From assembly GCA_902800055.1 (NCBI GenBank), contig CADCCW010000004.1:16899-80898 (forward strand): a DNA stretch of 64,000 nt. Direction: 5' to 3'. The notes beneath the pieces are model-generated. The model was given only the letters and a program-made list of their open reading frames with translations. It made no database searches and was not told the origin of the DNA. Below, in pieces: positions 21,001 to 25,162 of the stretch (position 1 is its first letter; every line of letters begins with the position of its first letter). The position numbers and the translations under genes were made by a program. Origin of the DNA: an uncultured bacterium. GTDB lineage: Bacteria; Verrucomicrobiota; Kiritimatiellia; RFP12; UBA1067.

Positions 21001-22892
21001 ACGTCGGCTGGCAGGGCGCTAAGTTCACGGTCGAGCTCACCGAGACCTCGCCGGTCTTCGCCCGCGTCAACGTGAAGACCGAGGATAACGACCGCGTCAG
21101 ACTCTACGGCGTCTACAGCGACACGATGTACATCACCAACGTCAACGACCTCGCCGTCGCCCAGAGCGCCGACGACGCGGCCCTGACCTCCGGCGGTCGC
21201 TACGTCCACGTCCGGGTCGACCGCTACTCCGTCAACGGCGTGCCGCTCGGCATCGGCAAGGGCAAGGTCAACCTCGACGACCGCATCCTGGTCGACAAGT
21301 ACATCGACGGCGACGTCCGCAGCCTCCTCCACGAGGGCGACTTCCTCCGCGAAGGCGAGTACGACATCGACTGGTCGCACTTCGCCGATGAGGTATACTT
21401 CAGCGAGCTGAGCGACCTCTACGGCGGCGACCCGATCGAGATGGCCTACCGCATTGTGGTCGACAACTCGCTCCACATCAGCCCGCTCACCAACAACCTC
21501 TCGCTTGCTTGCGTGTTCACCCGCCGCTTCGACGCCTACAACCACCGCCAGGTGCCTTACGACCTCGCTGACGTCGTCTGCTACGGCGCGCGGCCGACCT
21601 TCAGCTGGACGATGGGCAACAAGAACACCTACACCGCCTTCCGGCTGCAGATCTTGAGCAACGCCACCATCATCTACGACAGCAACATCCAGCGCGCACC
21701 GGCGAAGGACGAGAACGACCGCTACGTCTGGACCGCCCCGATTTCGGTCGGCGACCAGACGCCGTGTCACGTCCGCGGTACGACGCCCAGAGGACGGATC
21801 CTCTCCGCAACCAGCAACTACACCTGGAAAGTCTCAATGTACAACGCGAAGTTCAAGACCGACAAGTGGTCTGCCGTCGCCACGCTTCGTACCGACGTCA
21901 ACGCCGTGCGCGACGTGGATGACAACGGCTTCAACGCCATCAATGTCTGCGTGAAGTACACCGGTCCGAAGTCGGTGCTTTCGCGCTGCGATGTCTCGTC
22001 CTCCGTCAGCGGCAAGGTGCGCCTCCAGGCGTTTACCACCGCCGACTTCAGCGGCGTGCCGTCCTCGCAGATGTTCGTCACCAACGCGAACGAGATCGCC
22101 GACGCCTCGCACACCATGGCGAACGCGCGGCTGATCGGCCTCCCCGCTGGCACCTACTACATTCGCGCCTACATCGACACCAACGGCAACTTCGAAAAGG
22201 ACGACTGGGAGTCCTGGGGCCAGGCCACGGTGCCGGTCGCCGTAGGCGCCGGACTTCCCGCGCCTACCGTCGGCCTCTATATCGAGGACGCCGACACCAA
22301 CCAGGACTGGGTGCCAGATGCGCTTGAGTTCGACAACGACGGTCAGCTGAAGGACGAGTACAAGGGCAAGACGACCATCTCCGGCGAGTTCCTGATGTCG
22401 AAGAACCTCGCGGCGGCAATGTCCGGCAACACGCTTGAGGCCGGCATCTCCACCGGCATCTCCGGCGCCACCATCACGGCGTTCCAGTATGTCAACGCGA
22501 TGGGTACGCTGCTCGGCGCCAACTCGAGCGGCAAGACGACGACGATCGACGCCATCCGCGAGGCGGTGGAGAAGAAGGTCAAGGACGGCACGGTGATGAT
22601 CTCCTCGATCGCCTTCGACCCGGTCGACAAGAAGGTGGTGCTGGCGGTCGACGCCGAGGTGGCGGACTCGGTGGCGGGCGAGCTCTTCTCGAAGATCTAC
22701 GAGTTCCCGTCCGACGACGAGGCGAAGGTGACGGTCAAGGTCTACCGCAAGGATTCGCTGGTGCAGGCCGACTGGGTGCTCGTCCACACCGAGGCTAACG
22801 TCGCGGTCGGCAAGCACAGCCAGTACGTGGAGGTGGACCTCCCCGACGGCGACTACACCAGCGGCTTCTACCGCGTCGAGATCGAGCAGTAA
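1..22892 (+). CDS. Giant modular surface/secreted protein with calcium-type Asp repeats, 5' partial
   Basis: The frame is open from the first complete codon at position 3, so the true start lies upstream of the window; the GTG at 24 is internal to a repeat. The visible part is about 7,630 residues. An anchor motif of the type DTDWNDNGVADR recurs eight times (codons at 339, 3495, 6588, 9348, 12765, 15819, 18807, 22287), about 920-1,160 residues apart. Each module carries a PYDTWGY or PYETWGY strand, DGDGLPDGWE-type acidic loops resembling thrombospondin type 3 calcium sites, a helical LVHHQVYxRFGF segment and a TPDYFR segment. Fibronectin-III-like blocks with an YFWRV-type core lie near 8600-8940, 12010-12350 and 21560-21890. 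No catalytic domain, LPXTG or PEP-CTERM tail is visible; the C-terminus ends in FYRVEIEQ. A structural adhesin or cell-surface fibre is my inference. The export route is unknown because the N-terminus is missing. Confidence 0.85.
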   Translation, partial: ATNELGTVIVQLFRNADFAGVPAAQTRLYAADLAAEANSLTNAAAVSFLGLDADEYFAVAFIDRNGNAKREPYETWGYSAQVGHSLPAIWRPLGAKVDPTSSEVSTVEVFMEDTDVNRDDILDWNQDESLLATAASGTASGADTSDVDLDGLTGDEETGDTYTNKQRWDTDGDGMPDGWEARFADTDPLMADAELAADGDLMAFAVTNGIYRLVTDAAGARYLVRDTNSAYRVGDVISTTNLVTTYDYMTVVADETGTNFVTVTYAGLGTNVLATGTFKIDTISPVSVALVHAQVYDEFGYWQSTAVDPADPLTKPFTALDKYMLARYFEAIGFTGVREEAMNVSKTWKDFTLKPLDADCDRDGVADGWELYLMFGTNGVATAQTLAKPVDAEISPWKYADRDADIDGDELSLVDEYAQGRTPSDPWNMYSVYEELLAAGVVPEDADKFTDAKARRFAIAAADYDEDWDLDQISNVQEMWAYYRDMERLADIDPENPRSDGFTPDYFRMIGTNSYLGAYYNGAEFVERAARGILDITDLEMAGTRDLYHSGWDLWSIVRHSYAKQEDSGEEFSEELNVANKFTSVVYEGYEGVTEDALVEFHTKTLHCITCGSLEGVISSHGGLEKMKEEIRKRSVSALDIAGFEEPEPTVKFTFRYTGFGKRDVIVDVWQTSSIYPERGEQVTTSYALQPAFDAGVAYARAKIPARGTLKQGPAKFIAYLDANGDGALSPGETFGVAEANVGYSNLDLTIRLGDGNPALPTINLVANSTNDTERPIQTVAIVRTKVNGEYVSPRGVMLKRYDNNVGRTAIYPSDWINETDGFIGVDKYLAFDAQDDVDPSDESLPAVEEVTYEVVKLRRSALIDSDDGYKISNANLNHYVYIEVVEDEETGESSNVYHTVDQQVNEEFTLRYSVTRDVPLEVTGDAASKVSDTLVSFLVPADRAVTKFWLDIDGTVYAGDTGGGFLLKNLVSGDVLNAGDNLVGEYSSRRVVLDGDWFSENGISFTAGEHKVLVALGNDKFPDAPTDAAEWSAEATFSVAADAAFDGKVAVRVVHPVVTNESAFTTITVAAYERPDLANPVATATSVTNGEAVVLGGLRTGRKYYLAAWYVKDDGDGRGSAKVRMPYDTWGYLTMLGEATNGFNAASVAATEKSVPTNTIWMQDTDWNDNGVADRLENLKSISGLTPSEAPDWEDVDCDGIPDQDDEDPVFDNSTKSIEGDVMAKATLKMLTVRIGTVELETNWVTYVVYDPDQETATRLDGDTIVIPRGTPASALTSLYTTYLYGRKKSAPLGIGVATNLAEGVVYEHEWKDVALVHHQVYERFGFNPNTANALASPSNWVNTAKFTALDKYIVTNYLYAIGAVVDPASFTNWTLNARRVDFDYDGLTDGWELYTMFGTNAVSVLDKTAKASVINAWVAGDRELDPDGDGLSNLHEYDGGFEPTDPWNAYSVYENFFEYGLLLPGTPKFNDKEAKRFGISEADINNDDDNDLLTNLQELQAYYYDKTALADLDPEKAWSDGATPDYFRAVGSTYLGLLFNGGEWIEPDMRSMLGISRLTRAGTRDLYNEGWDLWSLSRYGQTAGGDDEETIQKNLVIKYMTAVYGEAVHPFEGGDLASVQDYLYQRYRSDFFGFDGQYRYLETVEDFVEYLGGEDKIKEAIAAKGGSYSKPTPKINVTVKYAANVLKQIFVEAYQVSSAYPEAGEQMTARWSASAAFDSGIANVLLDTPSEGTLKQGPAKFVAYIDADGDGKFSAGDTFGTAEAEIGYLGCDLAIRLGDGNAALPTIALGAGTNAADAVQTLAIVRTKVNGRYVSPRGVMLKRYDNNVNRTAIYPSDYIDDVRGFVGVDRYLAFDAQDEIDPSDEALPAVEEVTYEIVKLRRSFIIESDDGPKISNTNLNHYVYTEVVEDADTGETSNIYHTVDQQVNEEFTLRYSVARDVPLEVKGEAASKESDAVVSFFVPADRAVTKFWLKINGQVKGGDADRGFMLANLSSGDVLNTAPGLTGEYTSRRVVLDGDWFRENGITFTNDEYTVSVALGNDKFPAVPTDSAEWSAEATFGVAKDMVCNGMVAVKVAHPVAPGSTFAGKITVAAYDSADLVNPVAVTNGVNAGEEVKLLGLRAGADYYIAAWCVVNTNDGRSASLRRRMPYDTWGYYCNLNATNAQQVAASMAFDPVAVAAATNPVEVAVYLQDTDWNDNGVADRTENIKSVPGLTPSEAPEWEDVDCDGIPDPDDEDPVFDSSKKSVEGDVMAKATIKMLTVRIGTVDLETNWVTYVVYDPEGEPTADRLDGDTIVIPRGTQASELKSLYTTYSYARRQTKSSPLGIGRATDLAEGVVYEHEWRDVTLVHHQVYGRFGFDPDTANALTPQTNWVNTARFTALDKYIVTNYLYAIGAITDPASFASWTLSAGRVDFDYDGLTDGWELYTMFGTNAVQALDKTAKASVINAWVAGDRDLDADDDGLSNLHEYNGGASPSDPWNKYTFDFGTPLPGGALPLTDYEARRFDIGSAEKQLADDDNDGLSNWAELLATRNGAFGEFDVKKDFTVTNQFDYFRTNGLEGVARRYAGFVVTDHDFVGDTWEDARDLTVANRYVYDAHTDYDDNGWSLWSEAQAAAMWKIEVVTNSYDMGDEVYTWVYTNGTEYAGTPIPKVNLVAIGDVGDKNYSYQQVENEGTTNAVTNTVWATYPVTLKAYRGNDLGSAYRTFYVDGTVKDGVLVASFDGEGLVEGLNTFVLENGDASGFCKAMVGFDRVDLEISIDSGESVIPPRTVYGWGDAVSIRRTEINGRTCPMRYVWSGSVDGYVTAADVLKSGAIDLDARYLVEDAAAMGIANTNIASVTYEVSGWSGQTFAKTFAAKRPVAIPVSPAVGKAYTVRTRKPVFAFAGLDGATAFALQISTSEDAADVFLATTNLLPAANSAGSRIFKSDWQIGEGLDLNDSSNYFWRVVGLSAKWPEVEESGASAWAEFKTSVDSTKANTGYGKIAAEVRYYGAATNDTASVIVGVWRDAAFAGTPVAMKHLAAGDFAALAVQKEESEFFKPTASVEFDGIEPGNYYVMAYNDLNGNGKRDAWESWGYRNKVGSDDPDLYTPVALTVVSTKAATPTALVFMEDTDINDNGIPDCVEEIDDPDPESEAGDWDGDGLDESDEIWNEHLYGTDPLVWDTDGDGLPDGYEVWAGLDPVSEYDIRLTRTYTDTNDVEQTYTYLASAAKDAVEGDVMAYAMIKRRALVVADAVGGETVTLVVDPADTTDYRVGGKLKAGGVTSFATAVPYATLPSADWNEYTEKEYYVLSTNVYEATDNDFVADVIDEFEIMLVHWQVYGAFGFESGVATPGDTEERADGQVHTRPMYGIDKYLVSKLLGVEDEMNLNRRWGKSLTCLKPGVSDYDGDAIPDGWELYMMFPGAKSGHFEPAMNPWKAFDGYALDAGTMVWDGLEYYDGDGNAHVLDDADWTPADWYNGGANAASPYTANDGNTFYADIDDKTARQWNIESVTNQLADVDNDGLSNMDEYLAARDTLVPGADDLDVRNNFSNGTTLDYFRTNGVSGAERRYLGEIATDHDFIEDWYEDFYNTDSASRNRYDAYNDREEDGWSNWSEARAGTNPELFGTLSLVRYDLTEDNVVAEYPIPTIGVTLTYQTMDTFDSSIVLKAWHGDTAAGTPDAVWTVSGAANGSTISKRFLGLNPNRRVDFNIGPGDIAEHHVKIRWYDPDYYIETINYETNGTIKSIVYTIHDIDSSRWSTPPYFGDDVLDQSNGKYTAAIPGGWVNYKTGDISIDFSDPAYRDTDYTYHERVDDNQKIIHHWNLTRSFFNVEYMSRIVSSGNRKTFSLSKPMEADANSKGRLVEGRTIFIAFADVNGNGVLDPGEPFGYQKGVEVGWDKVADLRIELTDEAPALPRVALGGISSNAWLSIRRQVVNDSVRRGIEKVVWTGRAPSSGSLTEADILLEAGGYVFDGSLTNDAVKAGLGQVYSSCYGLYADGDLIAAFTNVFDLARDVPVPVSPSDKNGYLVRTARPTFVFNGDRSKYTAFAIQIADAAGDVVWTSTTNVFPAATASGSEYVAPVYIGQGQLLADGTNYLWRVAQFNSKFPTAEDDADWSDWTPFKTAVDSTDGDTGYGKLSAEIRYYGAATSALTNVIVGVYDTADFTGEPIAKATLLGDGTVQDLARIPDAGKGFMNIETNVVFDGVSAGPRYVMAYIDVNGNGRRDRYEPWGYYNNVGTDTKALYTPMSLAVSAAKADAPSCIVFIEDTDVNDNGIPDSAEDTSSWTDPLPASADLTDADGDGLTAFDEINLYGTNPYCADTDGDGMDDGWEVANGLNPRVDDSDVVGADDVMAYAEVEAQIAVSNDTVYVVMTVVDGYGKVVATNLYDTFTLGDGRIAVGKKSDAVVVPGQFYATISTNVVLIHSAVYDWFGFDPTTANPRATEADDEGGEGGDGLGRNTVPFTAYWKFVTEKHYLKGLFGVDWSLKTAAIDSNANGLPDGWELYVAFATKTVDPNTNTGFPLAGDILVDAIANFNEGVDESDPWNRYYFYEQLGSTNGVVRYTNAEARKYDLANGDLTNDEDFDGLSNYSEFLASKLTPAIELDVTNPVTDGVTPDYFRKAGDDYMGLLFNGGEFIEPELRRVMGIATQTGAGTQDYKDTGWDAWATARYSIYNMDQTVDISGVVSDELMLLIRYWNVIRPGEFTGTTVKEALDFFHEVWEGVIRLIDSEGNILIDGKDASVSGPGTIHQADAAQTTTQVVAFFGGQAKMEEVIARNKKDIAADQIVKPEPEVKLLLKYAGNGSHNVVIEAYQLNPAYPEYGEQMTAQWTTPVTFSAGIAQTVLATTPASGALLQGPARFVAYIDRDGSNSLSAGDTYGSTTREVGYLGCDLEIALGAANPALPALRLADGTNAVNTIALVRTAINGKPLYNNAKGVFIVQFPNNAARESLYPDEYDSGSYIGIDQGLAVIENIKDENGVVTNGIESVTYEVLRLTPYEIAGLSVSNLNHYILVETNGETSVVSNIVDQSVNEEVTIKYSLERDVAKSIACAGSTADNFTFTFTVPTDTANTKFWLKVASGGETNVLGGTKGFILNDIRDGVVVLDKAWFGKNNVAVPTGLVKFGVVLGNDRYGRPKDGSSDWDCAMAETIVNEGASFDGRLAVVVKHPTATLGSKLTIAAYESADLANAVAATNSVAAGTAVELTGLRPGVSYYVAAWYVNDENDGRGSDRNGNKYRMPYDTWGYYCRLDVTNALGVASSMAFDPVAVIAATNAAEVTIYLQDTDWNANNIVDRTEDFRAINGDYDRSVEPKYGFDIAGIDEVELFSDAGENDVFAYAEVPFYCVMANVGGVETWFAVTNLEEETVSDKIVPGIPVGASLKDLVTLKATYFYDFGKAKPTRLALGTNVVWTGEEKVVKAVEQKSLILVHGQVYDCFKFNPNTANGRIAKSDWANTRSFTSADKNYVTNYLANVLGETDVSGKALPIDYPDADVVANGRGDGILDGWELYVKHSPWDFNDRTSDVDGDGLDLLHEYDGGFEPTDPWDAYSVYNNFFENGLLLPGTPKFNDSGARRFGIAQTDINNDDDNDLLTNLQEIQAYYYDRTALDDIDPEKAWSDGATPDYFRAAGDTYLGLLFNGGEFIEPELRKAMGVEALVRNGTRDYKLKGWDAWSTARYSILNKEQTVNIEGVVSDELMLLIRYWNVVRPGEFTGTTVKEAMDFFHETWEGVVRLIDSEGNVLIEAKNAGVQGPGTIHVADAAQTTTQVVAFFGGQRKMEETIAKNKKSITADEIVTPEPEVELALKYAGNESYNVVIEAWQTSLAYPEYGEQLTARWTTPVTFSAGIAQTVLATTPAAGALLQGPAKFVAYIDQDGSDSLTAGDIFGETETIVGYLGAKVAIRMGGYSDYSYPLARVQSTNDHSVVALVCSKINGIPLYRDAYGAAYFYLPNNAAREVLYPSEFCTDDYTGLDKFLQKKSELVGGVEKVEEVTYEILRLNVVDLANLSVTNLNNYMIISNDIAVAYGPFNVNEELTIRYSNTRDKADVWGVADAVDGNATVSFTIPTDGYANMRFWLKVNGTDYDGKNGCGFLIPPAADGVVILDQDWFDENNISFNAGENSVKVLLGNDKYDYSNANDGDWSNEARFKVNAAAERTGKLAVVVKHPTAANLDAKLTVAAYESADLAKPVSITQNAAANTAVQLGGLRPGAKYYIAAWYVKDPADGRPASGEVRMPYDSWGYYCNLTHTNALQIASTYGFDPVAVTAAANPVEVVVWLQDTDYNDNDIADREEDFLDVFTPYERELIVEYGFHIEGAADVNTSSGTSGETVEAMAFAKVPYELIAVTNMVGKKVEVVWYAIVPDPSSPSADGSGVKVGDSLADLSQRSDLKLASVYFYGDELALGSNVTFSADSPLKVTETKVEDLVLVHAQVLDRFGFDPATANGSLAAADRVNSKEVTAYDKGKYLEAYLINVLGVTNYTDYVLSKTSDDGDPVEGGMGDGLVDVWELYAMFKPDGVQDGLIGTVDDLSDPSVVLSPWNYDDRNADADGDGLANIDEYDGGNSPTNPYDADTDGDGITDLYAWQYVLKGGEADGDTDGDRLSNYAEYLISEVFQFCDLDPRNPKTDGACVDYFRKVGNLYLGELFTDHDQVSDRWEAQYATEKSNTGDIWANRYVYDPEKDLDGDGWSNYAESRAGTRPDKVTVPGIDEETLAEHPIPVIEATVVYNGNTHDGLAPITGPIVFRAWNQKTDEAMMHAPDAIWTTPGSISTTSGGSEDSSSLLSAKKYLGRKPSGRMVYSLGPGAVTPGSVKIYFRDPEFRRAVVRGGEEISVSDAGVAQASWYPLVQDKNGVLVTSITNQTAVAVGSVDYTTGMIEIDFGSAVLCGSVYAQMINATAGNEKLDSDITHALQYYNCEKLDLDASYVKIGYARTRVGTNIGGVYYLGDPDDPASSDTNGGTGGGDESTANLSASSHGYVREGLNSFVVFADQDGDGDYTPGEPFGFVRDVDVGWQGAKFTVELTETSPVFARVNVKTEDNDRVRLYGVYSDTMYITNVNDLAVAQSADDAALTSGGRYVHVRVDRYSVNGVPLGIGKGKVNLDDRILVDKYIDGDVRSLLHEGDFLREGEYDIDWSHFADEVYFSELSDLYGGDPIEMAYRIVVDNSLHISPLTNNLSLACVFTRRFDAYNHRQVPYDLADVVCYGARPTFSWTMGNKNTYTAFRLQILSNATIIYDSNIQRAPAKDENDRYVWTAPISVGDQTPCHVRGTTPRGRILSATSNYTWKVSMYNAKFKTDKWSAVATLRTDVNAVRDVDDNGFNAINVCVKYTGPKSVLSRCDVSSSVSGKVRLQAFTTADFSGVPSSQMFVTNANEIADASHTMANARLIGLPAGTYYIRAYIDTNGNFEKDDWESWGQATVPVAVGAGLPAPTVGLYIEDADTNQDWVPDALEFDNDGQLKDEYKGKTTISGEFLMSKNLAAAMSGNTLEAGISTGISGATITAFQYVNAMGTLLGANSSGKTTTIDAIREAVEKKVKDGTVMISSIAFDPVDKKVVLAVDAEVADSVAGELFSKIYEFPSDDEAKVTVKVYRKDSLVQADWVLVHTEANVAVGKHSQYVEVDLPDGDYTSGFYRVEIEQ
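339..22289 (+). repeat. Eight-fold module array inside the giant gene
   Basis: Spacings between successive anchor motifs are 3156, 3093, 2760, 3417, 3054, 2988 and 3480 bp. Modules at about 3495-4650, 6588-7440 and 16540-16900 are near-identical over long stretches at DNA level, as are 13800-14600 and 16830-17600. Other modules are diverged and carry fibronectin-III-like blocks instead. The pattern is that of tandem duplication followed by partial homogenisation. Confidence 0.8.
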
Positions 22893-22908
22893 AGGAAAAA
22901 AGGAGAAA

Positions 22909-24048
22909 ATGAAGCAGAAGGAAATCAGAAAGGTGCTGGTGGTGAACTCCGGTTCGAGTTCGCTCAAGTACCAGCTCTTCGACATGAAGTCCGAGACGCG
23001 CCTCGCCAAGGGGCTCGTCGAGCGCATCGGCTGCGGCGGCCCGAAGGACCACGCCGCGGCCCTGGCGCAGGTCGTCGCCGATCTCGGCGACGCCGCGAAG
23101 GGGATCGACGCCATCGGCCACCGCATCCTCCACGGCGGCGAGGTCTTCACCGACTCCGCGCTGATGACCAAGGCGAACATGGCGAAGGCGAAGAAGCTCG
23201 TGAAGTTCGGCCCCCTGCACATGCCGGCCAACCTCGGCGGCATCGAGGCGTGCGAGAAGATCTTCAAGGGCGTCCCCAACGTCGGCGTCTTCGACACCGC
23301 CTTCCACATCGCGACGATGCCCGACTGCGCCGGCATGTACGCGATCGACCCGAAGTACTACAAGAAGATGGGGATCCGCAAGTACGGCTTCCACGGAACC
23401 TCGCACAAGTTCATCACCCAGGCGGCGGCGAAGTTCCTCAAGAAGCCGGTATCCAAGGTCAACCTCGTCACCTGCCACCTCGGCAACGGCTCCTCGCTCG
23501 CGGCGATCAAGAACGGCGGCGTGGTCGACACCTCGATGGGCCTCACCCCGCTCGCCGGCATGGTGATGGGCACGCGCTGCGGCGACATCGACGCGGCGGC
23601 GGTGCTCGCGATCATGGAGGCGGAGAAGCGCACCCCCGCCGAGATGGACACCATCCTCAACAAGAAGTCGGGCCTCCTCGCGCTCGCCGGCTCCAGCGAC
23701 TGCCGCGACATCTGCGCCAAGGCGGAGAAGGGCGACAAGGCGGCCGAGCTCGCGCTCGAGATGCTCGCCTACCGCGTGGCGCTCTACATCGGCGCCTACA
23801 ACACCGTCATCGGCGGTGCCGACGCGATCGTGATGACCGGCGGCATCGGCGAGAACTCCAAGGAGGTGCGCGAGCGGATCATCCGCCGTCTCGGCGCGCT
23901 CGGGATCAAGCTCGACCCCAAGGCCAACCAGGTCCGCGGCGAGGTCAAGGTCATCTCCGCCAGAGGCTCCAAGATCCCGGTGGTCATCATACCCACCAAC
24001 GAGGAGCTCATGATCGCCCGCGACACCGTGAAAGTGCTCGGGAAGTAA
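22909..24048 (+). CDS. ackA: Acetate kinase
   Basis: Interconverts acetyl phosphate plus ADP with acetate plus ATP in the cytoplasm, the ATP-yielding last step of acetate fermentation. The 379-residue product is close to the usual family length of about 400. Visible family motifs are NSGSSSLK near the N-terminus, GHRILHGG, FDTAFH, FHGTSHK, the nucleotide/phosphate block CHLGNGSS with MGTRCGDID, and the C-terminal GGIGENS. A good ribosome-binding site (AAGGAG, 22899-22904) sits 4 nt before the ATG. The gene follows the giant gene by 16 nt with no terminator seen, and pta follows 33 nt later, the usual ackA-pta pairing. Confidence 0.96.
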   Translation: MKQKEIRKVLVVNSGSSSLKYQLFDMKSETRLAKGLVERIGCGGPKDHAAALAQVVADLGDAAKGIDAIGHRILHGGEVFTDSALMTKANMAKAKKLVKFGPLHMPANLGGIEACEKIFKGVPNVGVFDTAFHIATMPDCAGMYAIDPKYYKKMGIRKYGFHGTSHKFITQAAAKFLKKPVSKVNLVTCHLGNGSSLAAIKNGGVVDTSMGLTPLAGMVMGTRCGDIDAAAVLAIMEAEKRTPAEMDTILNKKSGLLALAGSSDCRDICAKAEKGDKAAELALEMLAYRVALYIGAYNTVIGGADAIVMTGGIGENSKEVRERIIRRLGALGIKLDPKANQVRGEVKVISARGSKIPVVIIPTNEELMIARDTVKVLGK

Positions 24049-24081
24049 AACGACAGCAAGCGTACTACAGCAAGAAAAATC

Positions 24082-25119
24082 ATGAACGCAATCAAGGAAA
24101 TCATCGAAAAGGCCTCGAAGCTGAACGGCACCGTCGTTCTGCCCGAGGGCATGGACCCCCGTGTCGTCACCGCCGCCTGCGCCTGCGTCGACCGCAAGAT
24201 CTGCACCCCGGTCGTCCTCGGAACTGCCGCGGAAATTGCCGCGGCCGAGGAGAAGGCGGGCCTCAAGCTCGCCGACCGCGGCATCAAGACCATCGACTAC
24301 ACTTTAGGCGACGCCGAGCTCGAGAACGCCTACCTCGAGGCGTGGAACGCCAAGGAGTCGAAGAAGCCCGCCGAGAAGCAGAAAATCATCGACCTCGCCG
24401 GCGCCCAGAAGACGCTCAGGACCAAGCGCATCTACTTCGGCGGCATGATGGTGAAGCTCGGCCGCGTCGACGGCCTCGTCGCCGGCTCGATCGCCTCCAC
24501 CGGCGACATGCTCCGCGCCGCCTTCCACACCCTCGGCACCCAGAAGGGCGTCAAGACCGCCTCGAGCTGCTTCATCCTCGACCTCAAGACGCCGACGGCC
24601 TCCGGCGACGGCGTGCTCGCCTTCGGCGACTGCGCGGTCATCCCCGACCCCACCGCCGAGCAGCTAGTGGACATCGGCCTCGCCACCGCGCAGACCTACC
24701 GCGACCTCACCGGCAAGGAGCCGCGCGTCGCCTACCTCTCCTTCTCCACCAAGGGCTCCGCGGCGGGTCCGCTGGTCGAGAAGGTGCAGAAGGCGGTCGA
24801 GCTCGCGAAGCCCCGCTTCGCCGAGGCCGGCATCAAGATGGACGGCGAACTCCAGTTCGACGCGGCGGTCGTCCCAGCGACCGGCAAGCAGAAGAACCCG
24901 AACGGCGCCGTCCAGGGCGACGCCAACGTCTTCATCTTCCCCGACCTCAACGCCGGCAACATCGGCTACAAGATCGCCCAGCGCCTCGGCGGCGCGGACG
25001 CGATCGGCCCCAACCTCCAGGGCCTCGCCAAGGCGATGAACGACCTCTCCCGCGGCTGCTCCGCCGAGGACATCGTGGGAACGATCTGCGTGACGTTGCT
25101 GCAAAGCACCACCAAGTAG
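24082..25119 (+). CDS. pta: Phosphate acetyltransferase
   Basis: Transfers the acetyl group between CoA and phosphate, supplying acetyl phosphate to the neighbouring acetate kinase. The 345-residue protein is the short form, consisting only of the PTA_PTB catalytic domain without the N-terminal DRTGG/regulatory part of the enterobacterial enzyme. Conserved stretches are visible: VVLPEGMDPR near residue 20, the DGLVAGSIAST block near residue 130, SFSTKGSA near residue 220 and NVFIFPDLNAGNIGYK near residue 290. There is no clear Shine-Dalgarno sequence before the ATG. The stop codon abuts a five-unit 8-bp repeat that fills the gap to the next gene. Confidence 0.95.
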   Translation: MNAIKEIIEKASKLNGTVVLPEGMDPRVVTAACACVDRKICTPVVLGTAAEIAAAEEKAGLKLADRGIKTIDYTLGDAELENAYLEAWNAKESKKPAEKQKIIDLAGAQKTLRTKRIYFGGMMVKLGRVDGLVAGSIASTGDMLRAAFHTLGTQKGVKTASSCFILDLKTPTASGDGVLAFGDCAVIPDPTAEQLVDIGLATAQTYRDLTGKEPRVAYLSFSTKGSAAGPLVEKVQKAVELAKPRFAEAGIKMDGELQFDAAVVPATGKQKNPNGAVQGDANVFIFPDLNAGNIGYKIAQRLGGADAIGPNLQGLAKAMNDLSRGCSAEDIVGTICVTLLQSTTK

Positions 25120-25120
25120 C

Positions 25121-25160
25121 CTAGAAACCTAGAATACTAGAATCCTAGAAACCTAGAAAA
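25121..25160. repeat. Five-unit 8-bp tandem repeat (CTAGAANN)
   Basis: CTAGAA begins at 25121, 25129, 25137, 25145 and 25153, an exact 8-bp period; the last two bases of each unit vary. The array occupies essentially the whole space between the pta stop and the kpsF start, so it is the 5' untranslated region of kpsF if the genes are co-transcribed, and it leaves no room for a ribosome-binding site. Confidence 0.9.
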
Positions 25161-25162
25161 CC

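Noticed and set aside
22515..22538. P-loop-like GANSSGKT near the end of the giant protein
   Set aside because: It matches a Walker A pattern, but there is no Walker B or other ATPase motif nearby, and the surrounding sequence is extracellular-type. Treated as chance.
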